From NCBI RefSeq assembly GCF_009745975.1, contig NZ_WHOL01000074.1, forward strand, positions 54,052 through 118,051: a DNA stretch of 64,000 nt. Reading direction: 5' to 3'. This document shows positions 14,618 to 25,952 of the stretch, one piece after another (positions within the stretch are counted from its first letter, which is position 1; each line of letters begins with the position of its first letter). This stretch comes from Actinokineospora pegani. Lineage in GTDB: Bacteria; Actinomycetota; Actinomycetes; Mycobacteriales; Pseudonocardiaceae. The position numbers were made by a program, and so were the translations under genes. The notes below the pieces were generated by a model. It ran no database searches and was not told the origin of the DNA. It worked only from the letters and a program-made list of their open reading frames with translations.

Positions 14618-15052
14618 TTAGGCGGGGACTGTGGTGGTTTCGGTGGTGCGGGTGCGGGGGGTGGTGAAGATCTGGTCCACCGCCCACTTGCCGGGGCCGA
14701 CGAAGGTGATCAGCAGGAAGGCCCAGCAGAACAGGGCGGCGGTCTCGCCGCCGTTCTGCAGCGGGAACAAGCCGCTGTCCTGGTGGTAGAAGAAGTACGC
14801 GTAGGCCATCGACCCCGAACTGATCAGGGCGGCCCAGCGCGTACCGAGACCCACCAGCACCAAGGTCCCGCCAACGAGCTGGATCACAGCGGCCCACCAG
14901 CCCGGCCACGCCGCGAACTCCGGCACCTGGCCGCCCTTGGGGCCGCCGAGCACGTTGAACAAGGTCGCCGCGCCGTGGGTGGCGAACAGCAGGCCAACCA
15001 CGATGCGGAACAAGGCAAGCACGTGCGCTTTGGATCGGTCGAACAAGTCCAT
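14618..15052 (-). CDS. DoxX family membrane protein
   Basis: DoxX-type proteins are four-helix membrane proteins linked in some actinobacteria to oxidative stress and thiol homeostasis. The 144-residue product shows the pattern: an N-terminal helix with RIVVGLLFATHGAATLF, a second helix AVIQLVGGTLVLVGLGTRWAA, and two more, followed by a Thr-rich tail. The start ATG at 15052 has AGGAGAG just upstream on the reverse strand. It is transcribed alone, divergently from the lipoprotein gene at 15203. The substrate is unknown. Confidence 0.88.
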   Translation of the reverse strand: MDLFDRSKAHVLALFRIVVGLLFATHGAATLFNVLGGPKGGQVPEFAAWPGWWAAVIQLVGGTLVLVGLGTRWAALISSGSMAYAYFFYHQDSGLFPLQNGGETAALFCWAFLLITFVGPGKWAVDQIFTTPRTRTTETTTVPA

Positions 15053-15202
15053 GAGGGCTCTCCTCGGTCGGATCTGCAGCGGTGGTTCTTCTTTCCGTGG
15101 TTGCCAGGGACCACTGTGAGTGCTTACGCCACACGTATGGGTGAAGGTTCAAAGAGTGCTGTGGACCACAACTGAGGGTCATCTGGTTGACTTGCGAGCG
15201 CT

Positions 15203-15757
15203 ATGAAACGAGCCGTGATCCTCGCCGCGCCCCTGCTGGCCCTCGCCGCGTGCACCGCCGACCCCGGGGCGCCCACCGTCGAGACCCCGCCGTCAACCAC
15301 CGTGACCAGCGCCCCCGGGTCCTCGAGCACCCAGGCGGGTGCCGCGACGCCACCGCCAGAACCCGAACCGGTCGCGGACGGGCCATGCCCCTACCTGACC
15401 AGCACCGCGGTCGCCGAGGCCAACGGGCAGCACGTGACCAAGGTGCGCATCTCGGCGGACAAGCCGACCCCCGCGTGCTTCTTCTACCGGCCTGACGGCA
15501 GCGTGCAGCTCATGGTGCGCGTCTACCAGGGCGACGCGGCGACCGCCAAGGCCGTCGTCGACCAGGCCGCGCCCATCGACAGCTCGAACCCGGCGAACCA
15601 GCCCGCGGGGTGGAAGGGCGGGTCGCTGTCGGGGGAGGAGAACGCGGTCTACGCGGTGGCCAAGGACGGCGTCGCCGTGGTCGTGGACTCCAACCAGAAG
15701 CAGACCATCAAGGCGCGCAGGCTCGCTGAGACGACCATCACCAAGCTCGGTCTCTAG
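15203..15757 (+). CDS. Secreted lipoprotein, DUF2020-like
   Basis: A 184-residue predicted lipoprotein: signal MKRAVILAAPLLALAAC with lipobox LAAC (Cys17), then a Thr/Pro/Ser-rich linker to about residue 55 and a globular domain with two further cysteines (GPCPYL, PACFFY) that probably form a disulfide. The C-terminal part resembles DUF2020, a family of unknown function found in actinobacteria; this family call is from recalled pattern and is moderate. The protein should be anchored on the outer face of the membrane. A strong terminator follows. Confidence 0.75.
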   Translation: MKRAVILAAPLLALAACTADPGAPTVETPPSTTVTSAPGSSSTQAGAATPPPEPEPVADGPCPYLTSTAVAEANGQHVTKVRISADKPTPACFFYRPDGSVQLMVRVYQGDAATAKAVVDQAAPIDSSNPANQPAGWKGGSLSGEENAVYAVAKDGVAVVVDSNQKQTIKARRLAETTITKLGL

Positions 15758-15776
15758 AAAGTTCCAGGACGCCAGA

Positions 15777-15808
15777 AAGCGCCCCGACCCGCGAGGGTCG
15801 GGGCGCTT
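15777..15808. terminator. Bidirectional terminator between convergent genes
   Basis: Fourteen-base arms AAGCGCCCCGACCC (15777-15790) and 15795-15808 pair perfectly around GCGA. It separates the lipoprotein gene from the reverse-strand gene at 15829 and can serve both. Confidence 0.85.
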
Positions 15809-15828
15809 CGCGTCTGGCGCGCTGCCTG

Positions 15829-16539
15829 CTAGTTCTTCTCGGTGGAGATCGGCTTCGTCGGCTTCGCGCCGTTCGACTCCGGAGCACCCACCACGGGCTG
15901 GCCCTCCGCGGCCTTGGGGGCCGCCGCCTCGGCGGGCTTGGGGGCCACCTTGGGGGCGGGCGCGGGCTGCGGCTTGGCGGGCGGCGGGGCGGACTTGCCC
16001 TTGAGCGCCACCGCGGTGCCGACACCGGCGGCGACCAGCGCCACCAGCCACGGCCAGCGGCGCTTGCGGCCACCCTGCTCCTTGGCGGCGGCCCGCGACG
16101 CGGCCTTGGCCGCCTTGATCTGGTCCTGCAGGTCGGCGCGGTAGCGCTTCACCTGCGGCTTGAGGTCCTTCTTGAGCTGCTTGACCTGCTTCTTGGCAGG
16201 CACCGTCTTCGCCACGGCGGCCTTGACGGTCTTGTTCTTGCTGGCGTCCTTCTGAGCTTGCTTGGCCGCCTTGGCGAGGTCCTTGCGGGTGCTCGCCGCG
16301 GTCTTGGCCAGCCGCTTGCGGGCGCGGCGGCTGCTGGCAGCCGCCTCTTCCCTGGCGACCTGGGCGCTCTCCGCGATCGCCCCGGCCACCTGCTGCGGGG
16401 CGAGGCCCTTCTCAGCCAGCTTCTGCTCGGCGGCGTGTGCCGCCTCGGCACCTGCCTGACCGGCGCGAACGGCGCCTTCACGCACCGCGCGCCAGCCCGT
16501 GCCGACGGCCTTGCCCACCGTCTCCCCGGCCCGGGTCAT
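15829..16539 (-). CDS. Ala/Lys-rich single-pass membrane protein in the CwsA position
   Basis: A 236-residue protein starting MTRAGETVGKAVG. Residues 1-150 are Ala/Lys/Arg/Gln-rich and helical, likely coiled coil; a membrane helix follows RKRRWPWL (WLVALVAAGVGTAVAL), then a Pro/Ala/Lys-rich tail to the end. Start ATG 16539 has GAGGTGAAG just upstream; the longer open frame reaching 16791 overlaps ppiA and is unlikely. In mycobacteria this slot, between tRNA-Ala and ppiA on the reverse strand, holds cwsA, a cell-wall and division protein with the same helical-TM-Pro tail layout. Sequence identity looks too low to call it CwsA; equivalence is inference. Confidence 0.7.
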   Translation of the reverse strand: MTRAGETVGKAVGTGWRAVREGAVRAGQAGAEAAHAAEQKLAEKGLAPQQVAGAIAESAQVAREEAAASSRRARKRLAKTAASTRKDLAKAAKQAQKDASKNKTVKAAVAKTVPAKKQVKQLKKDLKPQVKRYRADLQDQIKAAKAASRAAAKEQGGRKRRWPWLVALVAAGVGTAVALKGKSAPPPAKPQPAPAPKVAPKPAEAAAPKAAEGQPVVGAPESNGAKPTKPISTEKN

Positions 16540-16630
16540 GGCTTCACCTCGTCCAATCTGCCTCGTGTCGTGCCTTCTGCGATGACCCCAATCCTGCCCC
16601 TTCCGGACGGATTCCGCTGGAGATGGCACG

Positions 16631-17200
<570 letters not shown>

Positions 17201-18136
17201 GTGACGACCCCACCGCAGCCCGGCGCGGGTGCCCCCGTCTGCTTCCGGCACCACGACCGGGAGACCAGGATCAAGTGCAACCGGTGCGGCAGGTCCGCGT
17301 GCCCGGACTGCCTGGTCGATGCCGCGGTGGGGTTCCACTGCGTCGAGTGCGTCGCCGACGCGCGGCGCACCACGCGCAGGGCCACCACGGTCGCGGGCGC
17401 TGAGATCGGCACGAAGCCGCTGCTGGTCCCGGTGCTCATCGCGATCAACGTCGGCCTGTTCGTGCTCACGGCGGCGCTGGCGTCCAACGTGTTCGACAAC
17501 CAGCGGTCGGACTTCTTCTTCTCCCTGGCCCAGTACAACCCGCTGATCGCGGGCGGGGATTGGTGGCGGCCGCTGACGGCGGGCTTCCTGCACTACGGGC
17601 CGCTGCACGTGGCCGTGAACATGTTCTCGCTGTGGGTGCTGCGCGACCTGGAGCTGCTGCTGGGCAGGCTGCGCTTCGCCGCGCTCTACCTGCTCTCGCT
17701 GCTCGGCGGCGCCGCGGCGGTCTACGCGTTCGGCTCGCTGGGCACCCTGGCCGTCGGCGCCTCCGGGGCGATCTACGGCCTGCTCGGCGGGATGATCGTG
17801 GCGTTCGTCCGGCTCAAGCGCGGCAAGCACGCGGTGATGAACATCGTCGCCGTGCTCGGCGTGAACCTCGTGATCAGCATTTCCATCCCGCAGATCTCGC
17901 TGCTGGCCCACCTCGGCGGCCTGATCGCGGGTGCCCTGGTGACCGGCGCGCTGCTCTACGCGCCGCCCGCCAAGCGCACCGCCTACCAGGCGGGCGGGAT
18001 CGCCCTGGTGGCCGTGGCGATCATCGGGATGTTCGCCATCCGCACGCCGCAGATCCGCGACGAGGCGCAGTGCACGGCGCGCGGACAGCAGATCTTCTGC
18101 TACGCCCCCTCCGGCAGCGACGTCTTCGACACGTGA
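17201..18136 (+). CDS. Rhomboid family intramembrane serine protease with N-terminal zinc-binding domain
   Basis: Rhomboids cut membrane proteins within the bilayer. The 311-residue product starts at GTG 17201 directly after ppiA. Residues about 10-50 contain a cysteine/histidine cluster (CFRHHDRETRIKCNRCG, CPDC, HCVEC) like a B-box zinc finger, common in actinobacterial rhomboids. Six or seven membrane helices follow; the active Ser lies in GASGAIYG and the His in LLAHLGGLIAG. The natural substrate is unknown. It converges on the PH-domain gene with seven bases between stops. Confidence 0.92.
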   Translation: MTTPPQPGAGAPVCFRHHDRETRIKCNRCGRSACPDCLVDAAVGFHCVECVADARRTTRRATTVAGAEIGTKPLLVPVLIAINVGLFVLTAALASNVFDNQRSDFFFSLAQYNPLIAGGDWWRPLTAGFLHYGPLHVAVNMFSLWVLRDLELLLGRLRFAALYLLSLLGGAAAVYAFGSLGTLAVGASGAIYGLLGGMIVAFVRLKRGKHAVMNIVAVLGVNLVISISIPQISLLAHLGGLIAGALVTGALLYAPPAKRTAYQAGGIALVAVAIIGMFAIRTPQIRDEAQCTARGQQIFCYAPSGSDVFDT

Positions 18137-18143
18137 TCGGCGC

Positions 18144-18560
18144 TCAGGTGCGCAGTCGCACCAGGGCCTCGACCACGTCCTGCGGCTCCGCCCCCAGGTC
18201 CAGCCGACCCAGCACGACCAGGCTCGGGACCTCGGCGTTGTCCGCGTCGAGCTCCACGGCGTGGACCTCGCGGCCGAGGCGGCGGGTGCGCGCCAGGCGC
18301 ACGTTGACCTCCCCCCAGGTCCACTGCTTGCGCCCGAGAAGCGACCGCACGGCCACGCCGTGCGGTCCGGCCGCCAGCCGGGGCCTGGCCACTGTGCCGA
18401 ACAGGGCCAGCACCGCGAGCACGGCGGCCGCGATGGCGAGCAGCAGCGTGCCCCGGTTGTCGTCGAGGAAGGCGGCCACCAGCCCGCAGACCACGGCCAG
18501 CACCCAGCCGAGGCCGACCACCTCGGGCCGGGGGGACCAGGTCAACTCCGCGTCAGTCAC
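18144..18560 (-). CDS. PH-domain membrane protein (Rv0010c-like)
   Basis: A 138-residue protein with two membrane helices near the N-terminus (around VLAVVCGLVAAFL and LLLAIAAAVLAVLALFG) followed by a bacterial PH fold (ARPRLAAGPHGVAVRSLLG to VEALVRLRT). Mycobacteria have a comparable gene, Rv0010c, in the same place. Function unknown. Two GTG starts are possible, at 18560 (VTDAELTWSP) and 18578; neither has a strong ribosome site, and I favour the inner one. DnaA-box-like sequences lie just upstream. Confidence 0.8.
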   Translation of the reverse strand: MTDAELTWSPRPEVVGLGWVLAVVCGLVAAFLDDNRGTLLLAIAAAVLAVLALFGTVARPRLAAGPHGVAVRSLLGRKQWTWGEVNVRLARTRRLGREVHAVELDADNAEVPSLVVLGRLDLGAEPQDVVEALVRLRT

Positions 18561-18594
18561 ACCGCAATGGTGCCGCACAGTTCATCCGACCGAG

Positions 18595-18616
18595 TCATCC
18601 ACAGGAGTTATCCACA
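18595..18616. promoter_or_regulatory. DnaA-box pair between the PH gene and crgA
   Basis: TTATCCACA at 18608-18616 is perfect and TCATCCACA at 18595-18603 has one mismatch; they are in the same orientation with a four-base gap. They lie upstream of the PH-domain gene (reverse strand) and downstream of crgA. Confidence 0.65.
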
Positions 18617-18692
18617 GTGGGGACTACTTACATCCATGTGGTTCAGCGGCGCTGAGCCGTTCGGACCACCGCGTCGTTCGGACCGCCGCGGG

Positions 18693-18962
18693 TCAGCGCC
18701 AGCGCATCGTCATCAGCAGGCCCGCGATCATCAGCGCGAACCCGATGGCGAAGTTCCAGTTGCCCAGGTCGGCCATGAAGCCGATCTTCTCGCCCGCGAT
18801 GTAGTTCACGACCAGCCAAGCCAGCCCGATCAGCATTACGCCCAGCATCACGCCCACGTAGACGGGGTGTGAGGGACCTGCCTGCTTGACCTTCACCGGC
18901 GTGCGGCGGTCGGATGCCGGAGCGGTGTAGACCGACTTCTTGCGGACCTTTGACTTGGGCAT
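18693..18962 (-). CDS. crgA: Cell division protein CrgA
   Basis: CrgA is a small membrane protein of the actinobacterial divisome that binds FtsZ, FtsI/FtsQ and, in mycobacteria, CwsA. The 89-residue product starts [15 protein letters not shown], has two membrane helices (around [20 protein letters not shown] and [17 protein letters not shown]) and ends MRWR, which fits the family well. ATG 18962 has GAGGA eight bases upstream; the longer frame reaching 19106 has no support. It sits divergent to the class E sortase gene, near the kinase/RodA/PBP operon. Confidence 0.94.
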   Translation of the reverse strand: MPKSKVRKKSVYTAPASDRRTPVKVKQAGPSHPVYVGVMLGVMLIGLAWLVVNYIAGEKIGFMADLGNWNFAIGFALMIAGLLMTMRWR

Positions 18963-19153
18963 GCTTGCTGTCCTCGCCAGACGTGGAGCGTTGGGTGCGG
19001 TTCGTTTCGGCAGGTCTCGTTCCGGCAGGTCGCCAGCACGGGCGCAACCCCCGCCGATGCAACACGTTAACGTAACTGAACAGGCCAGCGAATCACCAGT
19101 CGCCAACGATCTGCCCGCCCCAGCGGGCCAACACAGCGGGAAGGAGGCCCCGG

Positions 19154-20023
19154 ATGAGCACCGTCGAGCACAGCGGAGCCGGCTCCGGAGGCCTCGTCGG
19201 CCCAGGTGGTGACTCGGGCCGCGACCCGGTGCGCACCGTCGTGCGCGGCATCGGCGAACTGCTGATCACCGCGGGCCTGGTGGTCCTGCTGTTCGTCGTC
19301 TACGAGGTCTACGTCACCGACATCATGTCGGCGGCCAAGCAGCGTGACGCCACCGCGGAGCTGGACCAGCAGTGGCAGCAGAGCACGCCGGAGGCCGAGC
19401 GGCAGCGGACGGAGAACTACAACCGCCCCGAGGGCCAGGGCATCGCGAAGATGTACATCCCCGCCTTCGGCGCCGACTACGCCTTCACCATCCTGCAGGG
19501 CACCACGGAGGAGACCCTCGAGGTCGGCCCCGGCCGCTACACCGACAGCGGCGAGCCCGGCGCGCCCGGCAACTTCGCCGTCGCAGGCCACCGGGTCGGC
19601 AAGGGCGCCCCGTTCAACGACATCGACCTGCTCGAGTCGTGCGACGCCATCGTGGTCGAGACCCAGTACAGCTGGTTCGTCTACCGGGTGCTGCCCAAGC
19701 GCGACGAGGTCGCCTCCTGGGCCACGACCAAGGGCGCCGATCCCCGGTGCGCGGGCACCGGGCCGCTCGGCGGCGAGTACTCCGGGGTCGTCGGCCAGCA
19801 GATCGTGGCCCCGTCCGACGGCTCGGTCATCCTGCCCGTGCCCGGCCGCGCGGACGTGCGGCCGGACAAGGGCCAGGAGGCGGCGCTGATGACCCTCACC
19901 ACCTGCCACCCCCGCTTCTCCGACCGCGAGCGGCTCATCGTGCACGCGGTCATGGTCAAGCAGTGGGCGAAGAACCCGGACCAGCCCGGCGAGACGCCGC
20001 CCGAGTTGAAGGAGACAAGCTGA
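19154..20023 (+). CDS. Class E sortase
   Basis: Sortases are membrane-bound transpeptidases that attach surface proteins to peptidoglycan; class E is the actinobacterial housekeeping type and typically recognises LAXTG. The 289-residue protein has an N-terminal membrane helix ([19 protein letters not shown]) and a beta-barrel domain. Visible catalytic residues are His146 (VAGHRVG), Cys251 (TLTTCHP) and Arg258 nearby. GGAAGGAGG-type sequence precedes ATG 19154. It ends in TGATG shared with a 51-residue membrane protein, so the two are translationally coupled. Confidence 0.93.
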   Translation: MSTVEHSGAGSGGLVGPGGDSGRDPVRTVVRGIGELLITAGLVVLLFVVYEVYVTDIMSAAKQRDATAELDQQWQQSTPEAERQRTENYNRPEGQGIAKMYIPAFGADYAFTILQGTTEETLEVGPGRYTDSGEPGAPGNFAVAGHRVGKGAPFNDIDLLESCDAIVVETQYSWFVYRVLPKRDEVASWATTKGADPRCAGTGPLGGEYSGVVGQQIVAPSDGSVILPVPGRADVRPDKGQEAALMTLTTCHPRFSDRERLIVHAVMVKQWAKNPDQPGETPPELKETS

Positions 20024-20178
20024 TGTACGGGTGGATCTGGCGGCACCTGCCCGGACCGCTCGCGGTCCGCGCGATCACCGCCTTCGTCCTGGTGGCAGGC
20101 GTCGTGGCGCTGCTGATGTTCGTGGTGTTCCCCTGGGTGGAGCCCATGCTGCCGTTCAACCAGGTGACCACGGAGTAG
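20023..20178 (+). CDS. Small single-pass membrane protein coupled to the sortase
   Basis: A 51-residue protein, [16 protein letters not shown] then one membrane helix (ITAFVLVAGVVALLMFVVFPW) and a short outside tail. The start overlaps the sortase stop (TGATG at 20021-20025) with GGAGA nine bases upstream. Similar WIWRHLPG-type small proteins occur beside this sortase in other actinobacteria. Function is not known; a partner or regulator of the sortase is a reasonable guess. Confidence 0.82.
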   Translation: MYGWIWRHLPGPLAVRAITAFVLVAGVVALLMFVVFPWVEPMLPFNQVTTE

Positions 20179-20200
20179 GGCTGCCGGTAGATTCGGCGCC

Positions 20201-20851
20201 ATGCGAGTTCTGGTCGTCGACAACTACGACAGCTTCGTCTACAACCTGGTGCAGTACCTGGCCCAGCTCGGCGCCGACTGCGCGGTCTGGCGCAACGACG
20301 TCGACGACCTGGTGGCCCCCGACACCCTCGACGGCTTCGACGGGGTGCTCATCAGCCCCGGCCCCAGCACCCCGGAGCGGGCCGGGCACTCCATCGAGGT
20401 CATCCGCCGCTGCGCCGACCGCGGGCTGCCGGTGCTCGGCGTCTGCCTCGGCCACCAGGCCATGGGCGTGGCCTGGGGCGCGACCGTCGACCGGGCCCCG
20501 GAGCTGCTGCACGGCAAGACCAGCGAGGTCCAGCACAGCGGCGCGGGCGTGCTCGCCGGTCTGCCCGTCCCGTTCACCGCGACCCGCTACCACTCGCTGA
20601 CCGTGCTGCCCGAGACGATCCCGGACGAGTTCGAGGTCACCGGGCACACCGAGACCGGCATCGTCATGGCCATGCGGCACCGGGAGCTGCCGGTGGAGGG
20701 CGTGCAGTTCCACCCGGAGTCGGTGCTGACCGAGGGCGGGCACCGGATGCTGGCCAACTGGATGCGCGGCGCGGGCTTCTCCGTGGCCGAACACGTCGTG
20801 GCCGACCTCGAGCGCGGCATGCGCGCGCTCACCGCCACCGCGATGGCCTAG
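20201..20851 (+). CDS. Glutamine amidotransferase, anthranilate/aminodeoxychorismate synthase component II
   Basis: Supplies ammonia from glutamine to chorismate for tryptophan or folate synthesis. The 216-residue class I amidotransferase has the nucleophile Cys in GVCLGHQAMG, the oxyanion motif SPGPSTP, and the His-Glu pair in QFHPESVLTE. It lacks a neighbouring component I gene; the mycobacterial gene in this position (Rv0013) is annotated trpG/pabA. Whether it serves trp, folate or both cannot be told from sequence. A strong terminator follows. Confidence 0.93.
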   Translation: MRVLVVDNYDSFVYNLVQYLAQLGADCAVWRNDVDDLVAPDTLDGFDGVLISPGPSTPERAGHSIEVIRRCADRGLPVLGVCLGHQAMGVAWGATVDRAPELLHGKTSEVQHSGAGVLAGLPVPFTATRYHSLTVLPETIPDEFEVTGHTETGIVMAMRHRELPVEGVQFHPESVLTEGGHRMLANWMRGAGFSVAEHVVADLERGMRALTATAMA

Positions 20852-20858
20852 GACCCAC

Positions 20859-20910
20859 CAACGGCAGAGGCCGCCTCCCCGAATCCCGGGTGAGGCGGCC
20901 TCTGCCGTTG
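20859..20910. terminator. Bidirectional terminator between trpG/pabA-like gene and pknB
   Basis: Arms 20859-20877 and 20892-20910 pair perfectly over 19 bp around a 14-nt loop. It lies between the stops of two convergent genes and ends six bases before the pknB stop codon. Confidence 0.9.
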
Positions 20911-20915
20911 ATGGG

Positions 20916-22898
<1,983 letters not shown>

Positions 22899-22956
22899 CG
22901 GTGCGTTGTCCCGATCCTCGTCAAGTCCTGTCCCCTTGTGGTGGTGCGCGGCGGCC

Positions 22957-24456
22957 TCATCCCGGCGGTCCGTTCTGCTGCTCGTCGCACAGCACCTGCA
23001 CTGTCGAGCCCACCGTCACCCGGCCTGTCGGCGAAAGCCCGGTGACCAGGCACTGGGCCGGGTCCGCCGGGCTGGTGTCGAACGTGGTCCTGATGGTGGG
23101 GCGCAGGTTCCTGCTCAGCAGCTCGATCCGCACCCCGTCCGCGGGCCTGCCGACGAAGTCGCGCAGATCGAGCTCGACGACGTCCACCGGCGCCTCGTCG
23201 CCGGGCCCGGTGGGCGGTTGGGCGGGCATCCCCGGGTCGTCGCCCGGTTCGGTGTCCTCGGGGTTGCCGGTGTCTTCCTGGTCGCTGTCGGAGGGGGTGG
23301 TCTCCGGGTCCTGGCGTTCGGTCGGGCCGACCCCGCCGGGGGCGGTGCGTCCGGTGCCACCCTCGCGCGGCGGGTCGTCGCCGCGCAGGATGGCGGGCAG
23401 GCCGAAGGCCAGTGCCGCGATCAGCGCCACCGCCAGCACGGCGATGGTCACCCACAGCCCGGTGCGACCGCTCTCCCTCGGCGGGTGGCCGGGCAGCGGG
23501 GTGTAGCCGGGCGGGCCCGGAGCGCCCGACGGCGGCGAGACCGGGGCGAGACCGGGGTGGCTGGCTGAGGCGGGCGCGCCGTGGTGGGCCAACGCCAGCC
23601 CGGACGGGGCGGGCAGCGGGCGCCCGGAGCGCACCGCGGCCACGGCCAGGCCGAACTCGGCGCCGTTGGCGTAGCGCTGGCGCGGGTCCTTGACCAGCGT
23701 GGCCTCGATGAGCGCCCGGGTGGCGGGCGGCACGTCCGGCGGCAGCGGGGGCGCCATGTCGCGGATGTGCATCATCGCGACCGTCACCGCGTTCTCGGAC
23801 AGGAACGGGCGGTGCCCGGTCAGGCACTCGTAACCGACCACGGCCAGCGAGTACACGTCGCTGGCTGGCTCGGCCACGTGCCCGAGCGCCTGCTCGGGGG
23901 CGATGTAGTGCGCGGTGCCCATGACCATGCCGGAGCGGGTCACCGGGGCGGCGTCGGCGGCCTTGGCGATGCCGAAGTCGGTCAGCTTCACCACCCCGGC
24001 CGGGGTGATCAGGATGTTGCCCGGCTTGACGTCGCGGTGCACGTACCCGCGCTCGTGCGCGGCGTTGAGCGCGGCGGCGGACTGCTCCAGGATGTCGAGC
24101 GTGCGGTCGGCGCCGAGCCTGCCCTCCCTGGCCACGATCGCGGCCAGCGGCTCGCCCTCGACCAGCTCCATCACCAGGTAGGCGGTGTCCTGCGGGCCGT
24201 CGACGATGGCCGCGGTCTCGCCGTAGTCGTGCACCCCGGCGATGCCGGGGTGGTTGATGGAGGCGGTCGTGCGCGCCTCGGTGCGGAAGCGGTGCAGGAA
24301 CTCCGCGTCCCCGCACAGCTCGGGCTTGAGCACCTTCACCGCGACCCGGCGGTCGAGCCGGGTGTCGGCGGCCTCCCATACCTCGCCCATGCCGCCGACC
24401 GCGATCCGGCGGGTGAGCCGGTAGCGGTCGGCGAGCAGTTGGCCCGAGGTGAGCAT
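22957..24456 (-). CDS. pknA: Ser/Thr protein kinase PknA
   Basis: Kinase partnering PknB in control of cell shape and division proteins. The 499-residue protein starts [14 protein letters not shown] at ATG 24456, two bases after the pbpA stop. The kinase domain has Lys41, Asp141 (HRDVKPGN) and DFGIAK. A long Pro/Ala linker with [10 protein letters not shown], a membrane helix ([16 protein letters not shown]) and an external segment ending in a PASTA-like module ([18 protein letters not shown] to VQVLCDE) follow. Mycobacterial PknA lacks a PASTA domain, so this tail is an elaboration. Longer frames reaching 25107 are artefacts of overlap with pbpA. Confidence 0.93.
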   Translation of the reverse strand: MLTSGQLLADRYRLTRRIAVGGMGEVWEAADTRLDRRVAVKVLKPELCGDAEFLHRFRTEARTTASINHPGIAGVHDYGETAAIVDGPQDTAYLVMELVEGEPLAAIVAREGRLGADRTLDILEQSAAALNAAHERGYVHRDVKPGNILITPAGVVKLTDFGIAKAADAAPVTRSGMVMGTAHYIAPEQALGHVAEPASDVYSLAVVGYECLTGHRPFLSENAVTVAMMHIRDMAPPLPPDVPPATRALIEATLVKDPRQRYANGAEFGLAVAAVRSGRPLPAPSGLALAHHGAPASASHPGLAPVSPPSGAPGPPGYTPLPGHPPRESGRTGLWVTIAVLAVALIAALAFGLPAILRGDDPPREGGTGRTAPGGVGPTERQDPETTPSDSDQEDTGNPEDTEPGDDPGMPAQPPTGPGDEAPVDVVELDLRDFVGRPADGVRIELLSRNLRPTIRTTFDTSPADPAQCLVTGLSPTGRVTVGSTVQVLCDEQQNGPPG

Positions 24457-24458
24457 GG

Positions 24459-25952
24459 TCAGCTTCCCCCGCCCAGCGCCGCGTTGATGGTGGCGCGGCC
24501 GACCGCGGCGGAGAGCTTGCCGCCGGTGGCGGCGACGTTCTGGCTCTCCACGACGACCGCCACGGCGATCTTGGGGTCGTCGGCGGGCGCGAACGCCACG
24601 TACCAGGCGAACGGCGGGGTGTTCTTCGGGTCGTTGCCGGTCTCGGCGGTGCCGGTCTTGGACGCGATCACCAGGTCGGAGCGCTTGCCGTTGCCGCCGG
24701 TGCGCTTCTCCGACTCGACCATCATGTCGCGCAGTTGGTCGGCGGAGTCGCTGGACATGGCGCTGCCCAGGCTGTCCTCGTCGAAGTCGGAAATCTTCGA
24801 CAGGTCCGGGGCCAGGATCGACTTGACCAGTTGCGGGCGCATCCGCTCGCCGCCGTTGGCGATGGTGGCCACGATCTGGGCGTTCTGCATCGGGGTCAGC
24901 CGCACGTCGCGCTGGCCGATGGCGCTCTGGTAGATCGCGTTCGGGTCGTCGAGCTGCATGCACGAGTCGGCCTTGGGCCCGATGCAGGACTGCACGACCG
25001 GGGTCGGCACGACCAGGTCGTCCTCGCCGACGCCGAAGTCCGCCGCCTGCTCGATCAGCGCGTCCTCGCCCATGTCCTTGGCGAGCTGGGCGAACGCGGT
25101 GTTGCACGACAGCGCCAGGGCGGTGGTCATCGACACCGTGGTGCGGCTGTTGTCGCAGTACCCGCGGTTGTAGTTGCGCAGCTCAGAGCCACCGACCTTG
25201 ATCGAGTCGGTCGCGGTGACGGGGTCGTCCTTGCTCTTGCCGTCCTCGAGCGCCGCCGCGGCCACGACCAGCTTGAACGTCGACCCCGGCGGGTAGCTCT
25301 CGGCGATCGCCCGGTTGAGCATCGGCTTGTCCGGGTTGTTCTCGTTGTAGCTCTTCCAGGCCGCCTCCTGCGCGTCGCCGTTGTGCGCGGCGAGCTGGTT
25401 CGGGTCGTAGGAGGGGGTGGAGACCATCGTCAGGATGGCGCCGGTCTTGGGGTCGAGCGCGACCACCGAGCCCTTGAAGCCGTTGGCCTCCATCGCCTGG
25501 TAGGCGGCGGTCTGCGCGGCCGGGTTGATGGTCAGCTCGACGTTGCCGCCGCGCGGGTCCCGGCCGGTGATCAGGTCCGAGAGCCTGCGCACGAACAGCC
25601 GGTCGTCGGAGCCGTTGAGGATCTCGTCCTCGGCCTTCTCCAGACCGCCCGCGCCGTAGCGGGTCGAGTAGAAGCCGGTGACCGGCGCGTACAGCGGGCC
25701 GTTGGTGTACTGGCGCAGGTAGCGCAGGCGGTCGTTGGTGGCCTGCACGGTCGCCAGGATCAGCGTCTCGTTGCCGTTGCGCACCAGGATCTTGCCGCGC
25801 TCGCGGGAGTACTCCTCGAGCGCGATCCGCTTGTTGCGGTAGTCCTTGCGGTAGTCGTCGGCGTTGAAGATCTGGATGTAGGTGGCGTTGGCCAGCAGCA
25901 GGATGATCATGCCGAGCATGGCGAGGCCGACGCGGCGCAGCGGGGTGTTCAT
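24459..25952 (-). CDS. pbpA: Class B penicillin-binding protein PbpA
   Basis: Peptidoglycan transpeptidase acting with RodA in septal or elongation wall synthesis. The 497-residue protein has an N-terminal membrane anchor ([18 protein letters not shown]), a dimerisation domain (from [13 protein letters not shown]), and the transpeptidase domain with SxxK (PPGSTFK), SxN (LSCNTAF) and KTG (SKTGTAE). Start ATG 25952 overlaps the rodA stop by four bases (ATGA), so translation is coupled. In mycobacteria PbpA is phosphorylated by PknB; the same operon linkage is seen here. Confidence 0.95.
   Translation of the reverse strand: MNTPLRRVGLAMLGMIILLLANATYIQIFNADDYRKDYRNKRIALEEYSRERGKILVRNGNETLILATVQATNDRLRYLRQYTNGPLYAPVTGFYSTRYGAGGLEKAEDEILNGSDDRLFVRRLSDLITGRDPRGGNVELTINPAAQTAAYQAMEANGFKGSVVALDPKTGAILTMVSTPSYDPNQLAAHNGDAQEAAWKSYNENNPDKPMLNRAIAESYPPGSTFKLVVAAAALEDGKSKDDPVTATDSIKVGGSELRNYNRGYCDNSRTTVSMTTALALSCNTAFAQLAKDMGEDALIEQAADFGVGEDDLVVPTPVVQSCIGPKADSCMQLDDPNAIYQSAIGQRDVRLTPMQNAQIVATIANGGERMRPQLVKSILAPDLSKISDFDEDSLGSAMSSDSADQLRDMMVESEKRTGGNGKRSDLVIASKTGTAETGNDPKNTPPFAWYVAFAPADDPKIAVAVVVESQNVAATGGKLSAAVGRATINAALGGGS

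Noticed and set aside
18643..19065. Frame antisense/overlapping crgA
   Set aside because: Shadow of crgA; no motif, and crgA matches its family well.
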